The translations under genes and the position numbers were made by a program. The notes below the pieces were generated by a model. The model made no database searches. It saw only the letters and a program-made list of their open reading frames with translations, and was not told the DNA's origin. A stretch of 64,000 nt of DNA, taken from positions 3,906,001 through 3,970,000 of the forward strand of contig NZ_CP104562.2 in the NCBI RefSeq assembly GCF_025398155.2, in the 5' to 3' direction. This DNA comes from Roseateles amylovorans (GTDB lineage Bacteria; Pseudomonadota; Gammaproteobacteria; Burkholderiales; Burkholderiaceae_C). Shown here in pieces: positions 25,498-33,632 of this stretch (the first letter of the stretch is position 1; every line of letters begins with the position of its first letter).

Positions 25498-26457
25498 TCA
25501 GCCCTTCCTCGCCAGCCCCATCCGCTCGATGGTCAGGCGCTCGGCCTCGAAGGTGCGCTGCGCATAGCGGCCATAGTCCTCGGTGCTCATATAGAGCACG
25601 GGCTGGTAGTAGCGATCCAGCGTCTCCAGCAGATGCGGATCCTCCAGCGTGCGCTTGAAGGCGTCATGCAGCGTGCGGACGACCGCCGGATCGGTGCCGC
25701 GAGGCGCGCCGATGCCGAACGGCGAATCGCTGACCGTATCCCAGCCGGACTCCTTCACCGTGGGAACGTCCGGGAAGGCGCGATTGCGCTCCCGTCCCAG
25801 CGTCGCCAGAAAGCGCAGTTTGCCGGCCTTCACATGCGGCACGAACTCCGGCGTGCCGCTCATCACCGGCACGTGACCGCCCAGGATCGCCTGCATGATC
25901 TCGGCCGTGCCCTTGTACGGCACATCCTGCGTGGTGAACCCCGCCTTGTGCGCAAATTCCTCGAAGGCCAGATGCGGCGTGGTCCCGGTGCCGGTGTGAC
26001 CGTAGATCAACTGTCCCGGCCGGGCACGGGCCCAGGTCACCATCTCCTTGAGGTTGCGGAACGGCGCATCCATCGTGCAGACGATGCCGAAGGTGTAGCC
26101 CGTCAGCCCGATCACATGCTGCAGGTCACGCACCGGGTCGAACGGCATTTTCTGCATGTGCGGCAGTCGATAGACCCCCAGCGGCAGTTGCGTGAGGGTG
26201 TAGCCGTCCGGCTTGGCCGTCAGCATCAGACTCGCCCCCAGCGTGCCGCCGGCGCCGGGCCGGTTCTCCACCACCACCGGCACGCCGAGCTGCCGGGCCA
26301 GGCTGTCGCCGAAGGCGCGCATCACCGCGTCGCTGGAGCCGCCTGCCGGCCACGGGCAGATCAGCGTGATCGGCCGGCTGGGAAAGCGGTCCTGGGCCCA
26401 GGACGGCAGGGTCACGCCGGCGGTCAGCGCCGCGGTCAGCAGGTTACGGCGCTGCAT
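25498..26457 (-). CDS. Bug/TctC family periplasmic solute-binding protein
   Basis: A 319-residue periplasmic binding protein of the tripartite tricarboxylate transporter receptor (Bug) family, greatly expanded in Burkholderiales. Family blocks are FPSRPITLICPWPAGGSSDAV, VVVENRPGAGG, GYTLTQL and YGHTGTGTTPHLAFEEFA. The N-terminus (MQRRNLLTAALTAGVTLPSWAQ) is a signal peptide with an arginine pair. No TctA/TctB membrane partner is nearby, which is usual for orphan Bug genes. The ligand is unknown. Confidence 0.92.
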   Translation of the reverse strand: MQRRNLLTAALTAGVTLPSWAQDRFPSRPITLICPWPAGGSSDAVMRAFGDSLARQLGVPVVVENRPGAGGTLGASLMLTAKPDGYTLTQLPLGVYRLPHMQKMPFDPVRDLQHVIGLTGYTFGIVCTMDAPFRNLKEMVTWARARPGQLIYGHTGTGTTPHLAFEEFAHKAGFTTQDVPYKGTAEIMQAILGGHVPVMSGTPEFVPHVKAGKLRFLATLGRERNRAFPDVPTVKESGWDTVSDSPFGIGAPRGTDPAVVRTLHDAFKRTLEDPHLLETLDRYYQPVLYMSTEDYGRYAQRTFEAERLTIERMGLARKG

Positions 26458-26713
26458 GGCGGGGGTCCTTTTGCAGGGAGGGGATGGCTCCGCACGTGGC
26501 GCGCTGCACGGGCGGGGTGGACATCGCGAGGCGACCGGACGGCTGCCTGCGGCCGGAGCGGCTGGTGCGCCTGCCCGGGGAAATGGCTGCCAACGCGTGA
26601 CGAGGGAACTGCATTTGTATGGGATTTGTATGGGGTGTGTCGCTGCGGCGTTGTCTGACGAGACGGCGCGCGGGGGATGAGGATAATCGCCCGACCTTTA
26701 CTCGTGCGAACCC
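26458..26713. other. Divergent intergenic region between the Bug gene and mrcA
   Basis: This 256-bp gap should hold the promoters of both genes. I see no structured RNA or ORF that I can support. Confidence 0.5.
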
Positions 26714-29218
26714 ATGGCGCTGCTTGCTCAAATCGTCCGCCCGCTGACCGCGTTCTGCCGCTCCTTGTGGGCACGCACCGCCGGATTTCGGGCGAGACTG
26801 GCCCAATGGCCCACCTGGAAGCGGGTCGCCTTGTGGTCCGGTGCCGGCCTGCTGGCGGTGGTGTTGATCCTGGGGGGCGCGGCTGCCGTGGTCTGGCCCG
26901 GCCTGCCCGACCTGGACCGCGTGACCGATTACCAGCCCAAGCAGCCGCTGCGTGTCTATGCCGCCGATGGCGAGTTGCTGGCGGAGTTCGGCGCCGAACG
27001 CCGCAGTTACCTTCCGATCGACAAGATTCCCCGTCAGATGCAGCAGGCACTGCTGGCGGTTGAGGATGCCAATTTCTATGAGCATCAGGGCATCTCGGTG
27101 CCCGGCATGTTCCGCGCGGCACTGGCCAACCTCACCTCGGGCCGCAAGCAAGGCGCCTCCACCATCACCCAGCAGCTGGCGCGGGACCTCTACCTCACCA
27201 AGAAAAAGCTCTACACCCGCAAGTTCGTCGAGGTGCTGCTGGCTCTGAAGATCGAGAGCCAGCTCTCCAAGGACAAGATCCTGGAGATCTACATGAACCA
27301 GATCTACCTGGGTCAGCGTGCTTACGGCTTCGAGGCGGCGGCGCAAACCTACTTCGGCAAGTCGCTGAAGGATCTGTCGATTGCGGAAACGGCCATGATC
27401 GCCGGCCTGCCGCAGAACCCGTACCGTGCCAATCCGATCAGCAACCTGAAGGCCGCCAAGAAGCGCCAGGCGGTGGTGCTGTCGCGGATGCAGGACGTCG
27501 GCATGATCACCGCCGACCAGGCCAAGCTGGCCTATGACGAACCGCTGAAGCTGCGCGGCATCCAGGACCAGCGGCTGCCCTATGGCCAGTATGCGGCCGA
27601 GATGGTGCGTCAGGTGGTCCATGCGCAGTACGGCGAGGACGCCTACAACCGCGGCATTCGGGTCTACACCACCATTCGCATGGACAACCAGGTCGCCGCC
27701 TACAAGGCGCTGCGCCGCACCTTGATGGATTACGAGCGCCGCAAGCCCTGGCGCGGCCCGGAAGGCACGGTGGACCTGCCCGCCGACATGGACGACACCG
27801 ACATCGACAACGCCATCACCCAGGCGCTGCAGGAGCATCCGGACAACGACGATCTGCGCGCCGCCGTGGTGACCGAGGTCACCGGCAACCGCATCAAGGC
27901 CACGCTGTCCGACGGCGAGGACATCGACCTGCGCGGCGAAGGTGTGCGCAGCGTGCTGGCGGCACTGTCGGAGAAAGCCAAACCGCAGTTGCGCATCCAG
28001 CGCGGCAGCATCCTGCGGGTGCTGCAAGGCGCATCGACCAAGGAATTCCCCAAGGGCGCCTGGGCGGTGACCCAGTCGCCGGAGGCCGAAGGCGCGCTGG
28101 TGTCAGTCGAACCGGAAAGCGGCAAGGTGCTGGCGCTGGTCGGCGGTTTCGACTTCGCCCGCAACCAGTTCAACCATGCGACCCAGGCCTGGCGTCAGCC
28201 GGGCTCCAGCTTCAAGCCCTTCCTGTACTCCGGCGCCCTGGAGATCGGCGCCAGCCCGGCCACCCTGGTGGACGATGCGCCCTTCTTCGCCGGCGACTGG
28301 GCCCCGCGCAACTCGGACGGCCAGTTCGACGGCCCGATGACCCTGCGCCAGGCGCTGGCCAAGTCCAAGAACATGGTGACCATCCGCTTGCTGGAGCAGC
28401 TGACGCCGGAACGCGGACGCACCTGGGCCGGTCGATTCGGCCTGGATGTGGACAAGCAGCCGTCCAACCTGACGCTGGCGCTGGGTTCGGGCGCGGTCAC
28501 GCCGATGCAGATGGCCAGCGCCTATTCGGTGTTCGCCAACGGCGGTTATCTGCTCAAGCCGCTGTTGATCACCAAGATCGTCGATGCCCAGGGCCAGGAG
28601 CTGTTCCGCGCGGAACCCGAATCCACCACCATCGATCGCCGGGTGATCAGCGAGCGCAATGCCTTCATCACCAGCTCGCTGCTGCGCGAAGTGGCCACCC
28701 GAGGCACCGCCTACCGCGCCAGCCAGGCGCTCAAGCGTTACGACCTCTATGGCAAGACCGGCACCACCAATGATGCGGTGGATGCCTGGTTCGCCGGCTT
28801 CCAGCGCCATGTGGCGACGGTGGTGTGGATCGGCTATGACCAGCCGCGCAGCCTGGGCGACCGCGAAACCGGTGGCGGCATCGCGCTGCCGGCGTGGATC
28901 GACTACATGCAGGTGGCGCTGAAAGGCTTCTCGCCGTCGGAGATCGGTCCGCCGTCCGAAGGCGTGACCCAGGCCGAGGGCCCGAACGGCCCGGACTGGG
29001 TGTTCACCGAATTCGCCGGTGATGCCGGCCTGAAGACCATCGGCCCGGTGCCGCCACCGGGCGGCGCCTCCGACGCGGCGTCTGCGGCAGTCCCTGGCAT
29101 CGTGCCGACCCTGCCGCAGGGCGCGGCGCCCGCCACCGCCCCCGGCCCCGCCACGGCGGTGCCGGCAACGAATTCAGGGGCGAGCCCGTCGTGGTTTGCG
29201 GGCGAGAAAGGCGGCTGA
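26714..29218 (+). CDS. mrcA: Penicillin-binding protein 1A (bifunctional class A PBP)
   Basis: Polymerises and cross-links peptidoglycan. The 834-residue protein has a cytoplasmic N-terminus and one membrane helix (~37-61). The glycosyltransferase 51 domain contains catalytic Glu117 in LLAVEDANFYEHQGIS and GASTITQQLARDLYL. An OB-like insert follows, then the transpeptidase domain with SSFK at 498-501, SKN in AKSKNMVT and KTG at 681-683. A Pro/Ala-rich tail of ~60 residues ends the protein. All catalytic motifs are intact. The gene is convergent with rpiA, only 11 bases away. Confidence 0.97.
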   Translation: MALLAQIVRPLTAFCRSLWARTAGFRARLAQWPTWKRVALWSGAGLLAVVLILGGAAAVVWPGLPDLDRVTDYQPKQPLRVYAADGELLAEFGAERRSYLPIDKIPRQMQQALLAVEDANFYEHQGISVPGMFRAALANLTSGRKQGASTITQQLARDLYLTKKKLYTRKFVEVLLALKIESQLSKDKILEIYMNQIYLGQRAYGFEAAAQTYFGKSLKDLSIAETAMIAGLPQNPYRANPISNLKAAKKRQAVVLSRMQDVGMITADQAKLAYDEPLKLRGIQDQRLPYGQYAAEMVRQVVHAQYGEDAYNRGIRVYTTIRMDNQVAAYKALRRTLMDYERRKPWRGPEGTVDLPADMDDTDIDNAITQALQEHPDNDDLRAAVVTEVTGNRIKATLSDGEDIDLRGEGVRSVLAALSEKAKPQLRIQRGSILRVLQGASTKEFPKGAWAVTQSPEAEGALVSVEPESGKVLALVGGFDFARNQFNHATQAWRQPGSSFKPFLYSGALEIGASPATLVDDAPFFAGDWAPRNSDGQFDGPMTLRQALAKSKNMVTIRLLEQLTPERGRTWAGRFGLDVDKQPSNLTLALGSGAVTPMQMASAYSVFANGGYLLKPLLITKIVDAQGQELFRAEPESTTIDRRVISERNAFITSSLLREVATRGTAYRASQALKRYDLYGKTGTTNDAVDAWFAGFQRHVATVVWIGYDQPRSLGDRETGGGIALPAWIDYMQVALKGFSPSEIGPPSEGVTQAEGPNGPDWVFTEFAGDAGLKTIGPVPPPGGASDAASAAVPGIVPTLPQGAAPATAPGPATAVPATNSGASPSWFAGEKGG

Positions 29219-29229
29219 ACGGCGCGAGC

Positions 29230-29913
29230 TCAGAAGGTCAGCGTCTTCACGCCCTGCGCCGTGCCCAGCAGGCACACCGACGCCTTGTTGCGGGCGAACA
29301 CGCCCACCGTGACCACGCCGGGCCATTGATTCACATCGGCCTCGAAGGCGGCGGGATCGGTGATGCGCAGACCCGTCACATCCAGGATCTGGCAGCTGTT
29401 GTCGGTCACGCAGCCCTCGCGCAGGCGCGCAGTACCGCCCATCGCCGCGAACCGGCGCGTGATCTGCGCGGCGGCCATCGGGATCACTTCCACCGGCAGC
29501 GGGAAGCGGCCCAGCGCGTCGACCAGCTTGCTCTCATCGGCGATGCAGACAAAGGTCTTGGCAAGGTCCGCCACGATCTTCTCGCGCGTCAATGCGGCAC
29601 CGCCGCCCTTGACCATGTGGCCGTGATGATCGATTTCATCGGCGCCGTCGATGTAGACCTGCAGCGCCTCGACTTCGGAAGCCTCCAGCACCGCAATGCC
29701 CAGGGCCTTCATCCGCTCGGTGCTGCGGACCGAGCTGGACACCGCGCCGGCGATGCGGATGCCGCTGGCGGCCAGCGCGTCGATGAACTTGTCCACCGTC
29801 GAGCCCGTGCCCACGCCCACCACCGTGTCCGGCGTGACGTACTTCAAGGCGGCTTGGCCGACCAGGGTCTTCAATTCGTCTTGGGTCATCGGAGCGGGTT
29901 GGGAAGCGGTCAT
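29230..29913 (-). CDS. rpiA: Ribose-5-phosphate isomerase A
   Basis: Interconverts ribose 5-phosphate and ribulose 5-phosphate in the non-oxidative pentose phosphate pathway. The 227-residue protein has VGVGTGSTVDKFIDAL (phosphate loop), YIDGADEID, KGGGAALTREKIVA with the catalytic Glu region, and the substrate-site FPLPVEVIP. A second in-frame ATG at residue 9 (MTQDELK) could also be the start. A heptamer repeat lies just upstream (29928-29948). Confidence 0.96.
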   Translation of the reverse strand: MTASQPAPMTQDELKTLVGQAALKYVTPDTVVGVGTGSTVDKFIDALAASGIRIAGAVSSSVRSTERMKALGIAVLEASEVEALQVYIDGADEIDHHGHMVKGGGAALTREKIVADLAKTFVCIADESKLVDALGRFPLPVEVIPMAAAQITRRFAAMGGTARLREGCVTDNSCQILDVTGLRITDPAAFEADVNQWPGVVTVGVFARNKASVCLLGTAQGVKTLTF

Positions 29914-29927
29914 GGGATCGAACTCGG

Positions 29928-29948
29928 AGCTGGAAGCTGGAAGCTGGG
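29928..29948. repeat. Heptamer repeat upstream of rpiA
   Basis: AGCTGGA occurs three times head to tail (last copy AGCTGGG), about 15-35 bases upstream of the rpiA start. Its position in the leader or promoter is the only noteworthy point. Confidence 0.7.
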
Positions 29949-29998
29949 GGAAAGGAAGGCCGGATTATCTCCGCCCTCACACCCCCAACAGGCCACCA

Positions 29999-31648
29999 TC
30001 AAGCCGCATAGAAGCGCCCATGAAAACCCAGCGGCACCCAGTACGGCAGCCACGCGCGGGCCAGCGGGCCATCGCCCAGGCGCTCGGCATCGAACACCGT
30101 GGCGAAGCTGCGCTGGCGACGCACGTCGTAGCCCAGTCCCAGCAGCCAGCCCTGCCCTTCGCGGCTGCTGCCCGGACGAGGCACCAGCAGTTGCTCCTCC
30201 AGCAGCACCTCCTCATCGAACTGGAAGCGCTGCCGGGCGCCGGTCTCGAGGTCGAGCCGCATCACCCCATCGAAGCCCCACCGGTGGGGCTGCGCGAAAC
30301 GGGTCGGGTAGTAGACGAAGCGATGGCGTTGGCCGACCACCCGAGGATCGACCACCGGGAACTCCACCGCTTCATCGCGGCGCTCCAATCGCGGTGCCCC
30401 GCCGCTCAGCGACAGCCGCAGCACCCGCGGCTGGGACGGCGCCGAGTCCATCTGCCGCCCCGCCATCAAGGCGGCGATGCGTTGGTTGAATTCCGGCAGC
30501 GGCGGTGCCTCGACATAGTCCAGCACGAGGTCATCGCCCTCATCCCAGGCATTGCCGAAGTGAAAGACCATGCTCGCTGGCAATTCCGCCCAGCGCGGCG
30601 TCAAGGTCGCCTTGTCCAGGATCAGCACCCGAGTGCCTTGCTCCGGCTGCCAACGCATCGCCGCCGTCATGCTGGCGCCGGCGCGCAACTGCGCCAGGTC
30701 CATCGTCAGCGGCGCCAGCAGGAACACCAGAAAGCGCTGCGAGACCGCGAAGTCATGCACCATCGCCGACATCGGCAAGGCCAGCGTCTGATGGGCCGCG
30801 AGGACGCCATCCGGATGGAATCGATAGACGGTCAGATGCCGCGCGGTGCTGCCGAAGTTCCAGACAGTGCCGTCGGCTTCCACCTTGGGGTGGGCCGAGA
30901 ACGGCATGCCGCGCAAGGCCGGGTCCCAGGCGCGCGGACCGACGGTGTCCAGGGTGTCGGCGTCCAGCTCATAGGCGCTGCCGCCTTCCCACAGCGCATG
31001 CAGACGTCCACCCAGGCGCAGCACGCTGGTGTTGGCCACATTGAGGCTGTCCGCGCCCACGACCGGGCGCTGCGGCGGAATCGCGGTACCCAGCGTCGGC
31101 AGCAGGAAGCGTCCCGCCTCCTGCTCGGCCCGGAACTTGGCGGTGCGCACGAAACGCGCCTGATGGCTCGCCCGCCCCGCCTCAAAGCGCCAGGCATGCA
31201 CCAGGCCGTCGCCATCGAACCAATGCCGGTAGCGCTCGCCGCTGCGGCTCATCAGGCCCGGGCCATTGCGGTAGAGCGTGCCCTGCAACTCGCGCGGCCA
31301 GCGACCCTCGATGCGCAGCTCGGCGGTGGCGCGATCCTGGCCGTCCCAGCCGCGCAGCGGCAGCAACTCCGGCGCTGCGGCCAGTGCGCGTTCAAAGTCC
31401 GCCGCCGACAGCGCCGCCGCGCCGTTCACGAGATGGGCCGTGTCGGCCAGCGCCTGCTGCGCCAGTGACCAGCCGCTGAGTGCCAACGTCGAGTGCGTCG
31501 CTCTGCGCAGCAGCGCCCGCCGCTGCGGACTGGCAGGCGACGCGGCCTGGTCGGCGGGCCGTCCGGCAGGATTCATCGTGGCGTTCAATGGGGCGTTCAA
31601 TAGGTCGTTCAATGGGTCGTTCATTTCGACAATCGTCTCGGGCTTCAT
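29999..31648 (-). CDS. Carotenoid (apocarotenoid/stilbene) cleavage oxygenase family protein
   Basis: A 549-residue member of the RPE65/carotenoid oxygenase family, a seven-bladed propeller with a non-heme iron held by four histidines. The four His blocks are FSAHPKVEADG, MVHDFAVS, MVFHFGNAWDEGD and PLGFHGRFYAA at the C-terminus, all intact; GTLYRNGPGL is the N-terminal family block. Residues ~45-70 (RRALLRRATHSTLALSGW) resemble a Tat or Sec export signal, unusual for this mostly cytosolic family. The start is the ATG at 31648 with AGGAG seven bases upstream. The N-terminus has a 12-bp DNA repeat encoding an LN-xx pattern. The substrate (carotenoid, stilbenoid or lignin monomer) is not predictable. 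Confidence 0.88.
   Translation of the reverse strand: MKPETIVEMNDPLNDLLNAPLNATMNPAGRPADQAASPASPQRRALLRRATHSTLALSGWSLAQQALADTAHLVNGAAALSAADFERALAAAPELLPLRGWDGQDRATAELRIEGRWPRELQGTLYRNGPGLMSRSGERYRHWFDGDGLVHAWRFEAGRASHQARFVRTAKFRAEQEAGRFLLPTLGTAIPPQRPVVGADSLNVANTSVLRLGGRLHALWEGGSAYELDADTLDTVGPRAWDPALRGMPFSAHPKVEADGTVWNFGSTARHLTVYRFHPDGVLAAHQTLALPMSAMVHDFAVSQRFLVFLLAPLTMDLAQLRAGASMTAAMRWQPEQGTRVLILDKATLTPRWAELPASMVFHFGNAWDEGDDLVLDYVEAPPLPEFNQRIAALMAGRQMDSAPSQPRVLRLSLSGGAPRLERRDEAVEFPVVDPRVVGQRHRFVYYPTRFAQPHRWGFDGVMRLDLETGARQRFQFDEEVLLEEQLLVPRPGSSREGQGWLLGLGYDVRRQRSFATVFDAERLGDGPLARAWLPYWVPLGFHGRFYAA
31582..31624. repeat. 12-bp tandem repeat in the 5' coding end of the carotenoid oxygenase gene
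   Basis: CGTTCAATGGGG-type units start at 31582, 31594, 31606 and 31618, an exact 12-bp period. On the minus strand they encode a four-residue Asn/Leu/Pro repeat near the protein N-terminus, before the putative export signal. Confidence 0.8.
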
Positions 31649-31684
31649 GACTGCGCTCCTGTGGAGGTGCAACGCAACTGGCGG

Positions 31685-31728
31685 CGATATCGGGCCGATA
31701 TTGGGGCGATATCGGGCCGACATCCAGC
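31685..31728. promoter_or_regulatory. Helically phased 11-bp repeat upstream of the carotenoid oxygenase gene
   Basis: CGATATCGGGC, CGATATTGGGG and CGATATCGGGC follow one another at 31685, 31696 and 31707, with a degenerate fourth unit CGACATCCAGC at 31718. The 11-bp spacing puts each copy on the same DNA face. The array lies 37-80 bases upstream of the oxygenase ATG and after the DUF2141 stop, so it could be a multi-site operator. That role is inferred. Confidence 0.5.
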
Positions 31729-31782
31729 CGACCTCCGTGCCTGGTCCATCGGGATGGCGCAGGCACGGCGAACCGGGGCCTT

Positions 31783-32328
31783 TCAGGGCATCGCCGGCAG
31801 TTGAATGGCGTGACGGGTGGTGCCCGCCTCCAGCGCGGCCTGCTCGAAGCGAGGCGGTCCGAAGTTGCCTTGGGCCTGACGAGAGAAGGCGAACGGTTCC
31901 AGCGGCATGCCCACCGGGTTGGTGTCCAACTTGCCGTTCCCATTGAGGTCCTGGAACACGCTGATCGCGACCGGACCGGCCGGCAGATCGCCGAATCGCA
32001 ACACCAGGCGGCCGTCCACGGCTTCGGCCACGGCGACGCGACGCACCGCGACCGGCTTCTTCAGCCAATCACTGCTGTCGGCGAAGACCGCCACCATCAG
32101 CTGACCACGCTGCTCCTCGGCGCCGGCAAAGCCGCTCACCGCCAGTTCCAGGTCGGCTGCGTGAGCCTGGCTGGCCCATGCAGCGCCCAGCACGGCCAGC
32201 GCGCAGAGGGACTTCAGCGCTCGCCGAAGGGAGCGGGCAATTTCCGGCTTGGCGGAATGTGCGGCGGACGAGGCGGTCCGACGGTCGTCGGCCGGCGTGA
32301 CAGAGGTGGCATCGAGGCGACGGTTCAT
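31783..32328 (-). CDS. DUF2141 domain secreted protein
   Basis: A 181-residue protein with an N-terminal signal sequence (hydrophobic ~39-54, cleavage near AHA/AD, residue ~58). The DUF2141 domain has its typical ending: a calcium-site-like FQDLNGNGKLDTNPVGMPLE, then FAFSRQA and FGPPRFEQAA. The family is periplasmic or secreted and of unknown function. The gene lies upstream of and on the same strand as the carotenoid oxygenase gene, with a 134-bp gap holding the 11-bp phased repeats. Confidence 0.85.
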   Translation of the reverse strand: MNRRLDATSVTPADDRRTASSAAHSAKPEIARSLRRALKSLCALAVLGAAWASQAHAADLELAVSGFAGAEEQRGQLMVAVFADSSDWLKKPVAVRRVAVAEAVDGRLVLRFGDLPAGPVAISVFQDLNGNGKLDTNPVGMPLEPFAFSRQAQGNFGPPRFEQAALEAGTTRHAIQLPAMP

Positions 32329-32474
32329 GGCGGGCTCCAGTGGGTGGTCGATGTCGCCACTCTAGGAACCGGCCCCTGCCTCGACGAGCGACCTGAGACG
32401 AACCGAGCGCCCGCGGCGCGAGTGGTCGCCTGCACGGCGCCAACGGCACCCGGGTGTTCGCGCCGCCTGACCGC

Positions 32475-32948
32475 TCAGACCGGGGAAGACCGCAAACCGT
32501 AGACCTTGTCGCCGATGAACAGATATTCCGCCCGCAGGACGGCCTCGCCCTGCTCGGCCGGCGCGGTGAACCCGATCACCGCGACCTCGGTGCCGGGCTT
32601 GATCTCGTCCACGGCCCAGGCCTGCATGCGCGTCAGCGGCGCCAGCTCGACCTCCCAACGCCGGTCCCGGCGCGTGGGCACTTGCACCTTCGCGAGCAAG
32701 GCGGCGGAGTCGACGGCGGCGCTTTGGCGCGGCAGCGTGCGCTGCTTCAGGTCGGCGGGCAGGCTGAGCCGCTCCGGCAGATCCAGCATCAGCTCGACAT
32801 GCGGATTGCGCCAGGCCACCTGGGTGGCGCGCCCGGCGAGGTAGAGCGGTCGGTCCTGATCGAACCCGCTCCAGCCGTGGTGGGCCCGCACGGGCAGGCT
32901 CCACAGCGGGGCCGATGAGAGGACGGTCAACAGCGAACGACGTTGCAT
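32475..32948 (-). CDS. DUF6152-type periplasmic protein
   Basis: A 157-residue protein with an N-terminal export signal (MQRRSLLTVLSSAPLWSLPVRA, arginine pair) and a mature part beginning HHGWSGFDQDRP. It contains the block TQVAWRNPHVELMLD and the later WAVDEIKPGTEVAVIGF. This pattern (AHH-x-F/W start, then W-x-NPH) fits DUF6152, a family of unknown function. It sits between the DUF2141 gene and a small membrane protein on the same strand. Confidence 0.7.
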   Translation of the reverse strand: MQRRSLLTVLSSAPLWSLPVRAHHGWSGFDQDRPLYLAGRATQVAWRNPHVELMLDLPERLSLPADLKQRTLPRQSAAVDSAALLAKVQVPTRRDRRWEVELAPLTRMQAWAVDEIKPGTEVAVIGFTAPAEQGEAVLRAEYLFIGDKVYGLRSSPV

Positions 32949-33071
32949 CAGAGTCTCCCAGAGTGATGGACCGGACCGGATCGCCAGCCCGCGCCGTGCC
33001 GTGCCGGCAAATCCGCATCCCGCTGCGGAGCCGCAGGCACTGGCGGCGGGACTGGCTTCGCGCAGCCGCCT

Positions 33072-33491
33072 TCAAACATAGGCGATCCAGCGCCCGCAGA
33101 TGATGACGGCGATCCAAAGCACCAGCGACAGCAGGCATTGCGCGCGTCCCAGCCGATCCTGCGCCCGGACGCCGCCCCGCCGGTGAAACCAGGCGGCATT
33201 GAGGCCCGCCAGGAGGATCAGTGCCATCTTCACCCGCAGCGCGCCGTTGATCCAGAGCTCCTGCGGCTGGGTCGCGAACATCGCGGCCCCGGAGATCAGG
33301 CACAGCGCGAATCCGGCCAGTGCGGTGGGAATGGCGAGCCGGGCCAGCGCGCCAGGATCCACCTCGGGGCGCACGCCCAGGGTGCGCAGCTCAAACACCA
33401 GCAAGCCGCCGAACAGCGCGCCCAGGCCGATCAGGTGAACGACTTCGTAGGCGGGATAGGCCCAGGGGTGCGAGACGAGTTGGGCAAGCAT
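33072..33491 (-). CDS. Small four-helix membrane protein (DUF6644-like)
   Basis: A 139-residue protein with four hydrophobic helices (roughly 10-32, 47-68, 80-98 and 115-136). The N-terminus SHPWAYPAYEVVHLIGLGALFGG, with a His in helix 1, resembles DUF6644 and CopD-like membrane proteins. It is 123 bases upstream of the DUF6152 gene, and such pairs recur in proteobacteria, suggesting a joint membrane/periplasm function that is not established. It is divergent from the ATPase gene. Confidence 0.7.
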   Translation of the reverse strand: MLAQLVSHPWAYPAYEVVHLIGLGALFGGLLVFELRTLGVRPEVDPGALARLAIPTALAGFALCLISGAAMFATQPQELWINGALRVKMALILLAGLNAAWFHRRGGVRAQDRLGRAQCLLSLVLWIAVIICGRWIAYV

Positions 33492-33632
33492 CGTGCAGGA
33501 AGTAGATCACGCGGCGTGAACCGAACGGAAGCTAATCCGCACTTGAGAGCCAACCAGAATCGACTTTCAACGGATTTTTGTTTAATGTTCTCTTTATCCA
33601 GAAATTTTTCCGCCATCACGGATCGCGTCCCG

